Shown here: piece after piece, positions 11,025 to 19,629 of the stretch
Layout: every line of letters begins with the position of its first letter
Position numbering within the stretch: position 1 is the stretch's first letter
Notes under the pieces: model-generated
What the model was told of the DNA's origin: nothing
The model's input: the letters and a program-made list of their open reading frames with translations, nothing else
The model's database searches: none
Origin: Cladosporium sp. IMV 00045
Taxonomy: Eukaryota; Ascomycota; Dothideomycetes; Cladosporiales; Cladosporiaceae
Assembly: GCA_001931905.2 (NCBI GenBank)
Contig: MSJI02000581.1
Coordinates: forward strand, 8,181 to 38,060
Length of the DNA stretch: 29,880 nt
Direction: 5' to 3'
Program-made: the position numbers and the translations under genes

Positions 11025-11396
11025 GATGGTGTTTCATGGGTCTAATCGTTCTGGGTACAATGCGCGGGGTTCGAAGGGGAGATGCAAAGTGAAGTGAAGT
11101 CGTCCAGGGTTGTGTACTTCGATTGTTGGTTATTTGGCTGCTGCCACTTTTTAGAGCTGCGGAAAGCGCAGAGAACACAATTGTCAGAAGCCCAAGAATT
11201 ATTGAACTTGCAATTCTCCGGTGTATGTTATAAAAGTTATATCGCAGGAGCATCTCACAGGTCTAGTCTACCAGCCCCATCACAGAACCAAACCCACCTC
11301 AAAACCATCAAATCAATCTATCATCCCTCAACGACCAACAATCCTCATTATCCCACCGCCAATCGCCACCCCCAAAGCTATCAAAGATCCAAGCTT
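11025..11396. other. Convergent intergenic region
   Basis: This segment lies between the stop codons of two convergent genes (plus-strand stop at 11024, minus-strand stop at 11397). Only 3' flanking sequence is expected, and no further feature is seen. Confidence 0.5.
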
Positions 11397-12665
11397 CTAA
11401 ACCTCCCTAACAACAAAATCCCTATAAGACTTCTTCGGCCTCACCCTCTCACTCCCCTCACACCTAACGAACCCCACACCCCTCTTCCCCTCCTGAATCG
11501 CCTTGACCTCCTCCCCTGGCACCTCACGGTAGCGACAACGACTCAGCACCTCGTCCGTGCTCAAGTGCTCTTTGTGGATTTCGCGGTAGTGCGCTTTGAA
11601 GCCTTTGATGCCGTAGAGCAGCTTTCCGCTGCTGAAGGAGCCGTTGCCGCCGCAGATTGAGCAGCGGAGCTCGATGTAGGTCGCTTCTTTTGAGATGGAG
11701 GTCTGGGTGGGGTTTGAGGGGAGGGTGCGCACGATGATCGGGCAGTTGGAGAGGTGAGGGGCGGAATGGTCGCGTTTGGGGGTTGGCTTTGGCTTGGGAG
11801 AGGTGGGAGTGCTGGAGGTGTTGGTGTCTGTTGTGGAGTCTTTAGCTTTGGTGGTGCGTTTCCTCCTGGGCTTGTTGGCGTCGTTGGTGTCGGTGTTGTC
11901 TTTGGCGCGGACAGTTTCGAGTGCTTCAACTGTGCGAGCACCGCGCTTAGGCAGGCTCCCTGACCCCACGGCCGACTGGCCAATGTAGACGGTGTCGCTT
12001 TTGAGGTTGGCCTTCGACTCGCAGTAGATGAGCTCGATCTTGTGCTCGCCGTTGATGATCCGATCAACTTCCTCGGCAGGGACGTCGCGGTACATGCAAC
12101 GTTGCAGGACCTCATGCACTTTGAGGTTGGTGTTGTGCATGAGACGGAAGTGAGTCAGGAAGCCGCGAACACCAGACATGACGGTATTGTGCGCCCAGGA
12201 AGTGTTGCCGCCGCAGAGGTCGCAGCGTAGTTCGATGTATGAGCCATCCTTGAGTTTGACGATGGTGGGACTGTTGATGAGGGTGTCGACGCCGGCGTAG
12301 TCGGAGAATGTGATGCCGTTGTTGCCCTTGCGTCTAGCAGATCGTAATTTGGGATTTATTGCTTTGGGCTGGGGCGTGGCCAACGAATTAGTCGGCGAGG
12401 TTGGTGTTGGAAGGTCGTGAGCAGATCTACCAGTGTCTTCTTCGTCCAATGGGACAGAGTCTAAGTGCTCGCCATTGACCGATCCTCCTTGCTCACCGGC
12501 ACGAGTCTGGAGAGCTGCTGGATCATCGACAACGCCATTCGTCTTGCCATCCTTGAGAGCATCTTCGCTCGATACTTCGCCCTTGCCTGTGGCCCTCTTC
12601 ACCTCGTCGCGCTGTCTCTTGAGTGCGTCGAGAGCCTTCATGATGTCTGATCTGTATAGGTCCAT
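11397..12665 (-). CDS. Protein with two copies of a Cys2His2-like zinc-binding module
   Basis: A single-exon 422-aa protein starting with MDLYRSDIM at 12665. It contains two clearly homologous segments, residues about 143-216 and 330-403. Each starts YIELRC and has C-x2-C-x20-H-x4-H (C148, C151, H172, H177 and C335, C338, H359, H364). The shared pattern continues: CGGN, then G(V/I)(R/K)GF, H(F/Y)R..H, EVL.RC.YR(D/E)VP.EEV, and a closing Cys. The linker is Lys/Thr/Pro-rich and basic (PRRKRTTKAK), possibly a nuclear localisation signal. The long C-C to H-H spacing differs from a classical finger (12 residues), so this looks like a distinct zinc-binding fold. A nuclear nucleic-acid- or chromatin-associated role is plausible but inferred; I do not recognise the family by name. 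Confidence 0.85.
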   Translation of the reverse strand: MDLYRSDIMKALDALKRQRDEVKRATGKGEVSSEDALKDGKTNGVVDDPAALQTRAGEQGGSVNGEHLDSVPLDEEDTGRSAHDLPTPTSPTNSLATPQPKAINPKLRSARRKGNNGITFSDYAGVDTLINSPTIVKLKDGSYIELRCDLCGGNTSWAHNTVMSGVRGFLTHFRLMHNTNLKVHEVLQRCMYRDVPAEEVDRIINGEHKIELIYCESKANLKSDTVYIGQSAVGSGSLPKRGARTVEALETVRAKDNTDTNDANKPRRKRTTKAKDSTTDTNTSSTPTSPKPKPTPKRDHSAPHLSNCPIIVRTLPSNPTQTSISKEATYIELRCSICGGNGSFSSGKLLYGIKGFKAHYREIHKEHLSTDEVLSRCRYREVPGEEVKAIQEGKRGVGFVRCEGSERVRPKKSYRDFVVREV

Positions 12666-13007
12666 CTTCGCCGATGCTAATGATAGAATGTGTATGTGTA
12701 TCTAATATATCATATCAATGGGTGTGGTAATGTAAAAATGCCTGTCAGTGTGCAACAAATGGAAATGTAGCCAGTGTCGGTTCGCAGAGTTGAGAGGTGG
12801 TAAGCCAGTGAAGCCCAAGCGGCCACATGCGGTTTGGTGAGGCTGTCATTTAGCGACAGTTCCATTCACTTACTTGTGATTTCAATTGAACCAATCAAAC
12901 CACAGCACTTGCACGGCTTGCTCCTGCTTACGATCGCGCTATCATCGTCGCTGCTTCAAAAGTCGCCCTGACCCACCAAAGAACGACTCTGAACCGACGT
13001 TCCAGAC
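12666..13007. other. Intergenic region, upstream of divergent ORFs
   Basis: 5' flank of the minus-strand gene starting at 12665. A GTTCCATTCACTTAC motif (12859-12873) resembles GTTCCATTCACTAAC in the repeat array (5881-5895), which may be a dispersed remnant of that element. No gene is seen. Confidence 0.35.
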
Positions 13008-13397
13008 ATGATATACGATCAAGACCGATATTCTTCTACATTCGAGTGCCAGCAGACAGCAGACACAACGGACAGCAGAAGCGAAGGCAACCGGCCATCT
13101 CGGCGTGGAAATGCTGGACGCGGAGTCTCTTTCCCTACCAGCACACAAGTGGACACAGCGACCGATCAGAAGATTGTTGAAGCTATCGCCAGAATCAATC
13201 TCCTGTCAAGTGCTGTAGCCACCTCGGCCCAGGAAGCCATCGCGTTGGTAACGCAGAAAGCGGAGCTGTCTCAGGAGCAGGTTAAGGACCATAAAGCCGA
13301 GCTGAGTTCGCATGTTGCTGTAGGTAATATCGTATGTTGCTCGCGCGAATCGAATTGTTCCGCCGATAGAGTTGAATGGTATGATATGGCGTTATAA
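13008..13397 (+). CDS. Possible small hypothetical protein
   Basis: A 129-codon frame starting at an ATG at 13008 (context CAGACATGA). The translation has a polar N-terminus and a helical, Ala/Gln/Glu-rich middle (QKIVEAIARINLLSSAVA, then TQKAELSQEQVKDHKAEL) that could form a coiled coil. The last 27 or so residues look non-coding, so the true gene might splice out near 13320, or the ORF may be fortuitous. No family is recognised. Confidence 0.35.
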   Translation: MIYDQDRYSSTFECQQTADTTDSRSEGNRPSRRGNAGRGVSFPTSTQVDTATDQKIVEAIARINLLSSAVATSAQEAIALVTQKAELSQEQVKDHKAELSSHVAVGNIVCCSRESNCSADRVEWYDMAL

Positions 13398-13817
13398 AAA
13401 TTCCTATATTACTGGCTCGGAGAAGATCCGGAATCCTATGACAGTACCGACCGCTGGTGAAGTTGGCTTCGAGGAGTTGATATTATTCTTCTTCCTGGTC
13501 AAGATCCCAATCATCTCAATTGAGACGGAATAGAAGACCACTGAGAGCATATCACATCGTCGAGATCGATACATGTATCGAGTGATTCGTTGTTTAATGT
13601 GTTTGTCCAATAGCCAATTGAGGTGTAAATGGAAGTGAAGTGTGAAATGTGAGGAAGCACCACCAGCCAACTTTAAGTGAGGTCAAGTGAGCTCGGCTCG
13701 GCTCTCGGCATTCCCGAAATGGATGGCTTGTGAAGAAAGTCGCAGCTTTGCGATTGCGCTTAAACTTATCGACCAAAAATTATCTACTTGTGATTTGAAA
13801 CAAGGGAACCCGCAACA
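13398..13817. other. 5' flank of RRP8
   Basis: No credible ORF on either strand. An AAAAATT stretch at 13775-13781, about 40 bp before the start codon, resembles the yeast ribosome-biogenesis RRPE element, but the match is short and could be chance. Confidence 0.3.
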
Positions 13818-15410
13818 ATGTTCGCCGTCAAAGGTTGGGCAGTCGATGCCTCTACACTGAAGCCACAGACAAAACCAATCAAGTCGTCAAAAGCACAAGA
13901 CGCTCTGGACAAAAAAGCTGCGCAGAACGAAGAAAAGACACCTCAAAACGATGAGAAAGCAAACCTCAAGCGCAAGAGAGAGCAGGCCGCAGCTGCGAGC
14001 GAGCCTGATTTAGGAAAGCAATGGGACAAGCACGTGGAAGGAAAGGATGTGAGCAAGCCGAAGAAGAAGGACAACAAGAAGCAGAAACGGGACGACAAAG
14101 ACAACGAAGGCGTAGGCAAGGCGAACAAGAAGGAGGGCGCACAGGCGGTAGCGGGCAAAGAGAACAGGGGGGGTGATGCTAAAGAGGGAAAGCCTCAACC
14201 CGGCAACAAGAAGGACAAGAAGAAGGGCAAGCAAGACAAGGGACAAGCGTCGGCGCAAGAAGATGGCGCACCGAACACTGCTGCTACGGCTGCCGCGACA
14301 TTACCGCCTGCGCCGCCTGCTCTTCCTACCAAAGCGAAGCTTACTCCTATGCAAGCTGCCATGCGACAAAAGCTCATTTCTGCACGCTTCCGCCACCTGA
14401 ACGAGACTCTTTACACTGCTCCTTCGGCCGACGCTTTGGAGCTGTTCGACTCCAACCCCGAGATGTTCGAGGACTACCACGCAGGATTCAGACAGCAAGT
14501 CGAGGTATGGCCAGAGAACCCCGTGGACAACTTCCTCGCGACAATCAGACAGCGCGGCAAGGTGAAGCAATCCTACTTGAACAAGAAGGGCTCGAAGTCA
14601 AAGCCCGCCAAGGGCGCAGAGAATGATGCCGGACTGGAGCCTCTGCCTAGGACACACGGAACCGCAATCATTGCCGATCTGGGATGCGGTGATGCTCGCC
14701 TGGCTCACACCCTGACCACCTCCAACGAGACCTCGTCGCTCAACCTGAAACTCCACTCCTTCGACCTCCACTCGCCCTCCAAACACGTCACCAAAGCCGA
14801 CATCTCCAACCTGCCACTGGCCGACGGCTCCGCGGACGTCGCGATTTTCTGCTTGGCCCTTATGGGCACGAACTGGATATCCTTCATCGAAGAAGCCTAC
14901 CGCATCCTGCACTGGAAAGGCGAGCTCTGGGTCGCAGAGATCAAATCCCGCTTCGGCCGCGTCGACAAGAAGAGCAAAGTAGTCGAGCACTCTGTCGGCT
15001 CGAAGCGGAAAGCCAAGGCCATGGCGCCCAAGCTTGAGGCGAAGAAGAGAGAGCAGGAAGAGGCGAACGAGCAGCAGACCCTCGCGACCGAAGTCGACGG
15101 TGTCGAACCACAGCAGCAACCCACGACCGATGTGCACGGTTTCGTGGAGGTGCTTAGACGTCGTGGTTTCGTTCTCAAAGAAGGCGAGAAGAGCGTCGAT
15201 CTCGGCAATAAGATGTTCGTCAAGATGGAATTCGTCAAGGCCGCCGCGCCGGTCAAGGGTAAGGGCATGTCTGAGATTCCCGAAGACCGCAAGCCCAAGC
15301 CGGCCAATGCGCAGGCGAGGAAGTTCATAGAGGAGAAGGAGAAGGATGATGAGGTGCCTACGGACGATGAGGCGAAGGCGCTCAAGCCTTGTCTTTACAA
15401 GATTCGTTGA
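13818..15410 (+). CDS. RRP8: 25S rRNA adenine-N1 methyltransferase Rrp8
   Basis: An intron-free gene for a 530-aa protein. Rrp8 is the nucleolar SAM-dependent enzyme that makes m1A in helix 25.1 of 25S rRNA during 60S maturation. The first 160 residues are Lys-rich with many KKDKKKGK-type runs, as expected for a nucleolar N-terminal extension. The conserved core starts near residue 175 (KLTPMQAAMRQKLISARFRHLNE, shortened here to its key part MQAAMRQKL..ARFR.LNE). It continues with LF...PEMFEDYHAGFRQQVEVWPENPVD, SAM motif I at 286-296 (ADLGCGDARLA), SFDLHS, DISNLPL, AIFCLALMGTNW and RILHWKGELWVAEIKSRF. The C-terminus matches the family end (FVEVLRRRGF, then PCLYKIR). Compared with yeast Rrp8 (392 aa), the extra length lies in the basic N-terminus, in an insert of Lys/Ser-rich residues after VKQ (about 250-275) and in a Gln/Glu-rich insert near 385-425. 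Confidence 0.97.
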   Translation: MFAVKGWAVDASTLKPQTKPIKSSKAQDALDKKAAQNEEKTPQNDEKANLKRKREQAAAASEPDLGKQWDKHVEGKDVSKPKKKDNKKQKRDDKDNEGVGKANKKEGAQAVAGKENRGGDAKEGKPQPGNKKDKKKGKQDKGQASAQEDGAPNTAATAAATLPPAPPALPTKAKLTPMQAAMRQKLISARFRHLNETLYTAPSADALELFDSNPEMFEDYHAGFRQQVEVWPENPVDNFLATIRQRGKVKQSYLNKKGSKSKPAKGAENDAGLEPLPRTHGTAIIADLGCGDARLAHTLTTSNETSSLNLKLHSFDLHSPSKHVTKADISNLPLADGSADVAIFCLALMGTNWISFIEEAYRILHWKGELWVAEIKSRFGRVDKKSKVVEHSVGSKRKAKAMAPKLEAKKREQEEANEQQTLATEVDGVEPQQQPTTDVHGFVEVLRRRGFVLKEGEKSVDLGNKMFVKMEFVKAAAPVKGKGMSEIPEDRKPKPANAQARKFIEEKEKDDEVPTDDEAKALKPCLYKIR

Positions 15411-15594
15411 TGGGGTTGGAAGTCTTTTCAGATTTTTATTATTACTATGTAAAGTCTAGATGTATCAAAAAGGAAAAGACAATGTTATCTTTCTGGCTAC
15501 AAAAATGAGACACTTTCTCGGCATGTTGCCACTTGCCGAGATTGCCGAGAGTGTCTTGAATTAAGAAGAATATTGTTGGGAGAGTATACCTCCG

Positions 15595-16145
15595 GCAGGC
15601 ACAGTAAGATGCTGGACTCAGGCGGACCAACGTCGATGGTCGATGTTGATTTAGAAAGCGGTATCCATAACGAGTGTCCTGATACCCATCGATGTTGATT
15701 TGAAAAGCGGTATCCATAGCGAATGTCCTGATACCCGTCGATGTTGCTTGCATTGAGCTGTTGTACGCGAGCCACGAGGTCGACGAAAAAAGAAAGAAGG
15801 CGTGATATGTTGTGCGCCCCAGCAGGCACAGTAAGATGTTCGAGCCAGACGGACCAAAATCGATAGAAAATGTCGCGTTGAGCTGTCGCGTTGAGCTGTT
15901 GAACGCAAACTGCGTGGCCCGCAAAGGAAAGAGAAGAACCAAAATGTCGTCGCTTGCACAGACAGTAAGAGGTGGTGCACGGCTGCGCTGGTATTGCGAG
16001 CCGAGCTCTTGAATGCCCTGAATCCGCAAAGAAAAGGAAGAACCAGTTCATGGTGAATGTCGCCGCTTGCACAGACAGTGAGGTGACCGGCTTTTTGCGC
16101 CTACCCAGCCCTGATGTTGCGCATTGAGCTGTTGACGACGGCCGG
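15595..16145. repeat. Degenerate tandem array of ~113-bp period
   Basis: Several motifs recur at about 113 bp or its double. GCAGGCACAGTAAGATG, with a partly conserved tail ending CGGACCAA..TCGAT, starts at 15595 and 15822. CGCTTGCACAGACAGT ends units near 15966 and 16078, each preceded by CCGCAAAG and GAAGAACCA. Variants of GCATTGAGCTGTTG occur near 15750, 15880, 16000 and 16118. A 13-bp local duplication (GTCGCGTTGAGCT) sits near 15872. The array lies between the convergent RRP8 and minus-strand hypothetical genes and ends just past the latter's stop codon. Confidence 0.7.
15641..15751. repeat. 49-bp tandem duplication, two full copies plus a partial third
   Basis: Units begin CGATGTTGATTT at 15641 and 15690, and a truncated third starts CGATGTTGCTTG at 15739. 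The two full copies differ at only a few positions. It is embedded in the longer-period degenerate array. Confidence 0.85.
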
Positions 16146-16182
16146 TCGCCAGCCGACGGAGGCAGCGATGCGTATCAATTGC

Positions 16183-17122
16183 TCACCAAAAACAGCGAAG
16201 GCATTCGAAGGACTCGTCATCGTCAGACTCAAAGACGCAATCCGCATCGTCGTCGGAGGAGTCGTCAAAGTCGGACCCCTCGGAGTCCTGGCCCTCGACG
16301 TCAGCATCGTACTCAGCGTCCACCGCATTCCACTCCAAGGAGTGAAACTCGTTTGGAGGGAGAGTGTGGAGCAACTCATGCATCCTCTCCGCGAGCTCGT
16401 CACCGACCTCCTGCAGCGGCGTGACTGTTACTTCGATGCTCACGCGGCCACGCGGTTACAGCCCGGACAGCCTGACGGTGATGAACGAGGATCTCACCGT
16501 TCGGGCCCCAGTGGAGCGTGTACCTGTCGACGTACGCCGCGAGGTCCAGAAAGATCTGGTCCAACATCACTCGAACGTTCTCGAACCTGGTGGAGACTTG
16601 GACAGAAACGGCGGACCTATACTCCCACGTGGCGGTCGGATACGAGGCGTCTGAGTCGTCCGACACGTCCGAGTTGCTGGTGTTGGACGACATGGAGCTC
16701 AACACCGAGAAGAACACATCGGAGCCGACCACAATGAACCAGTCGTAGCTGTCGTCGGAGCTGTCATCGTCGCCGGCAAGACGATTCTTCAAAGCGGCGA
16801 CGAGAGGGTCGAGACCACCCGAGTAATTCTCGAGCTTCTCGTTCAGCTGCCCGGTAGAGGCGGAGCTCTGCGAGGCCTTCGCGCTGTAATAAACGGAAGG
16901 GGTGGAGGCAGTATCCTCGCGCACCGACACAGCCGCAGCACGTCTGCGCGAGAGATACAGGTAGTCGAAATCCGCCCGTGACATCGGGCGGGTGAAGCAG
17001 TCGAGCGCGTTGAAGCGCCCGTTGTTGACCGGCTCGAAGGAGATGTCAAGAGTCTCCTCCACGTAGGAGTTGTAGAGCCAGGATTTGATCCTTTGGTCTG
17101 CGTCGCTCTTGGCGGCAGACAT
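16183..17122 (-). CDS. Hypothetical acidic protein
   Basis: Proposed exons are 16460-17122 and 16183-16410, joined over a 49-nt phase-0 intron (donor GTAACC, acceptor CTGCAG), giving 296 aa. The first exon starts MSAAKSDADQRIKSW. It has a conserved-looking N-terminus (NALDCFTRPMSRADFDYLYL), a Ser/Asp-rich middle and a helical segment (VMLDQIFLDLAAYVDRY). After the junction the protein reads EVGDELAERMHELLHTLPP and ends in a strongly acidic Asp/Glu/Ser tail and FECLRCFW. Without splicing, exon 1 would run 18 codons further to an unrelated stop, whereas the second frame has strong coding character, so an intron or a frameshift is required. The donor is weak. No known domain; function unknown. 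Confidence 0.6.
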
Positions 17123-17948
17123 GTTGGAGTGTGGCGGAGATGGGATCCATTGTTGTTGTTGATTAGGTGGATTGTGAGAAGAGAGCTGCTGATGTTAGCC
17201 TGAGCTTGTTGGTTTGTGGTTGAGGGAGATGTTGGTGAGGCTGTAAGAGGTTGAGTTGATGTTGCCAAGTTGATACTAGACTGTTGACAGTGACAGTGAG
17301 TATCTGGAAGGTGGAAGACTTGAGCTGGGGAGGGAAATGAGGGCGCGCATTAATATTCTACGGCAAGGCCATGAATGCACTTGAGTTTCAATCTAATCAT
17401 GTTGGCACCTGGGATTAACAAATAGCAGTATTGAATTTGGTATAGGCCTACGCGGTAAGTAGAGAAGCAACAGAGTTTCAGCTTACCATATACGCAGGAG
17501 TGGACGATGCGGTCGTTGGGACTGTACTTGTCTGGCTGAACTTGATAACAAGCATTAAAGTTTCAGGTATTATATCGAACCCGCTACTTCCATTCGCCAT
17601 CGCGTGCTGACAACGTGGTATCTGATCTTCATGGTAATCGGTACCGCTGGCGGGACGCTCCCGCTGAGTTCAGCGTATTCGATGATTTGCGAATCAGCTC
17701 AAAGTCGTTGCAAATGCTGGAGCGCAAGTCCAATATGCCATCCGCCTCACCCCTTGGGAACCGGCCTAGGTTGTGAGCGAGAAGAGAGCAGTCCATTGAA
17801 GCCTCGGTTGCGAAGGGCAGTGGGGGCGTTGCAATAGATGGCGGCCAATCTGCACGCCGCCAACAGGTGGTACTGCTCGCAGAGAGGGCCCTCTTCCATA
17901 GTGATGGTACTGTGATTGAGCAGAGTGCTAGGCTCTGCATTCGCGCAC
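17123..17948. other. Intergenic region
   Basis: It lies between the start of the minus-strand hypothetical gene (17122) and the stop of the Msp1 gene (17949). No gene is called. A minus-strand frame downstream of Msp1 (about 17781-17909) could only be coding if Msp1 had an extra 3' intron. Confidence 0.4.
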
Positions 17949-19309
17949 TCACGTGCGCGCCTTTTCGCGGTCGTCGAACTCGTCCACCTCCTCTGTGCTT
18001 CCACTGCCATCGCTGCTGACCTCGTCGCGCTCCTCAATTGATTGCTTCTGTGAGCTTCTCAAATTTGCGCGATGCCTTTGCTGGGCTCTCTGGCCGAAAA
18101 AGTCATCGGTCTGCAGGCCTCTCACAGCTTCTGATCTGATGCCGCGCACGTTCTTCCCGTTCTCCTTCATGTTCCTAATGTGCTCTCTGACTGGTACCAT
18201 GGCTGCGTCACGGCAAGCCTCCTTGATTTCCGAGCCACTCATGCCTGCACTCGCGCGCACCAGCGCATCCATGTCAAATGCTGGTCTTTGACCGCGGCCG
18301 AGAGAGTCGTCTATTTTTGTGTCGGCCAAAGTGATGTTGAAGATCTGGCGCCTTTGATTGGAGTTTGGAAGGTTGACGGGGAACTTCTTGGGCATGCGCC
18401 TCAAGATGGCCTCGTCAATGTCCTGTATTCTATTCGTTGCTCCGAGAATGCAGATGCGCTGTGCGCCGCCCTGCTTAGTCGCGCTAGCAAGACCATCCCA
18501 GTGCGTCATGAACTCTGCCTTGACCATGCCCGACGCTTCGTGCTCGCCACTGCGGCGCTGTCCAAGCACAGCATCAATCTCATCAATGAATACAATCGAA
18601 GGCTGCAGTTTGCGCGCAAGCGAGAAAACAGCGGCGACAAGTTTGTTGCTGTCTCCGTACCACTTCTCGGTCAAGGTTGAAATGTGCAAGTTGATAAAGC
18701 ATGCGCCGCTCTCTCGGGCGAGCGCCTTTGCGAGCATGGTCTTTCCGCATCCAGGGGGTCCATAAAGAAGTACGCCTGAAGGCGCTGAGAGTAATGAAGA
18801 GTGTCCAGTGTAAATGTGAGGCATGGTCAGAGGGTAGATGACGCTCTCGGTGAGCTCCTCGATGATTCCGTCAAGTCCTCCAATATCCTCAAATGTGACC
18901 GGGATTTCGTTCGGGCTGACAACTTCCATAGCGATCGTCTGCTCATACTGCGAGAGTACGAGTTCTTCGGGTCTTGGTCTTTCCTCGGGAGCCGGTGCTC
19001 GTTCATCGCCGTCCCATTCGTCATCGTCGTAGCCTATGTCCCTGTCCTCGCTGTTGAAAATGCTCTGTAGACGGTTGCTGGCTGCCATGCGCTTCTGCTG
19101 GGCTTCATCTTTTGCGGCGGCATCGGGATCGAGTCGTGATAGAAGTGATCGGGCAAGGTAGTATGCTAGGACGGGCTACATAGGCGTCAGTACCACTGGT
19201 CGGTACGCAAGATGCATGCGCGCAATGAATGAACAGGTGTTGCTCTTACAGCAGCGGCAACGAGCATAAGATCTTGCACGATCTGACCCCATCGGCGGTC
19301 GGAGGCCAT
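17949..19309 (-). CDS. MSP1: Mitochondrial outer-membrane AAA ATPase Msp1 (ATAD1)
   Basis: Exons are 19250-19309 and 17949-19175, with a 74-nt phase-0 intron (GTAAGA...TGTAG); the protein is 428 aa. Msp1 is anchored in mitochondrial and peroxisomal outer membranes and extracts mislocalised tail-anchored proteins and stuck import substrates. Splicing creates the expected N-terminal membrane anchor (IVQDLMLVAAAPVLAYYLA, about residues 10-28). Then come a linker, TFEDIGGLD, Walker A GPPGCGKT at 159-166, pore-loop KWYGDS, Walker B FIDEID at 216-221, LGATNR (sensor 1), Arg-finger ILRRMPKKF around 279, and GMSGSEIKEACRDAAM (sensor 2 region). The C-terminus extends into an acidic Ser/Glu tail longer than in yeast Msp1 (362 aa). 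Start choice: the ATG at 19309 gives the anchor; starting at internal Met codons would lose it. It diverges from thymidylate synthase. Confidence 0.96.
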
Positions 19310-19629
19310 GCTGGCTAGTTATCTGTGCGTAGCACCTCAAAGATACAAGAGAACCGCTTGTAGGAAAATACAAGTACACTTGAACAGAAGAACATGCGGT
19401 GGAAGTCTGGTCGAGACATGTGATGAGCGACCGAGGATTCGGCGATGGCATTACGCCACAACTGGCAAGATGTGGCTCAACGGTGAACGGATCATCGTGC
19501 AGCGGATCTGATAAGGCGCGACCCAAAAGGGAAATAATTAAAGTCGCGTTTGGACGCGTTCTCCTCAGGAAGGAAGACAGTCACAAACGAGACATACCAA
19601 GACCACAGAATATTTCACGAACACACAAG
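19310..19629. promoter_or_regulatory. Divergent promoter region of MSP1 and thymidylate synthase
   Basis: These 320 bp separate the two start codons, so both promoters must lie here or overlap. Confidence 0.7.
19554..19559 (+). promoter_or_regulatory. MCB (MluI cell-cycle box) ACGCGT
   Basis: A perfect ACGCGT lies 70 bp upstream of the thymidylate synthase ATG, with a close variant TCGCGT at 19544-19549. In budding and fission yeast, MCB boxes bound by MBF drive G1/S expression of DNA-synthesis genes, including thymidylate synthase (CDC21). The motif is seen directly; its function here is inference. Confidence 0.5.

Noticed and set aside
12871..13796. A shared 12-mer TACTTGTGATTT at 12871 and 13785
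   Set aside because: Exact 12-mer pairs are expected by chance several times in a window of this size.
15445..16072. Long minus-strand ORFs over the second repeat array as a repeat protein gene
   Set aside because: Three frames are open at once, with no good start context, no domain and repeat-derived composition; kept only as an observation on the array.
17560..17600. A sequence resembling a tRNA B-box (GGTTCGA on the minus strand)
   Set aside because: No matching A-box, acceptor stem or anticodon arm could be laid out around it.
19399..19629. N-terminal extension of thymidylate synthase from an upstream ATG
   Set aside because: The 77 extra residues do not resemble a targeting peptide or conserved sequence and would overlap the promoter and MCB box.
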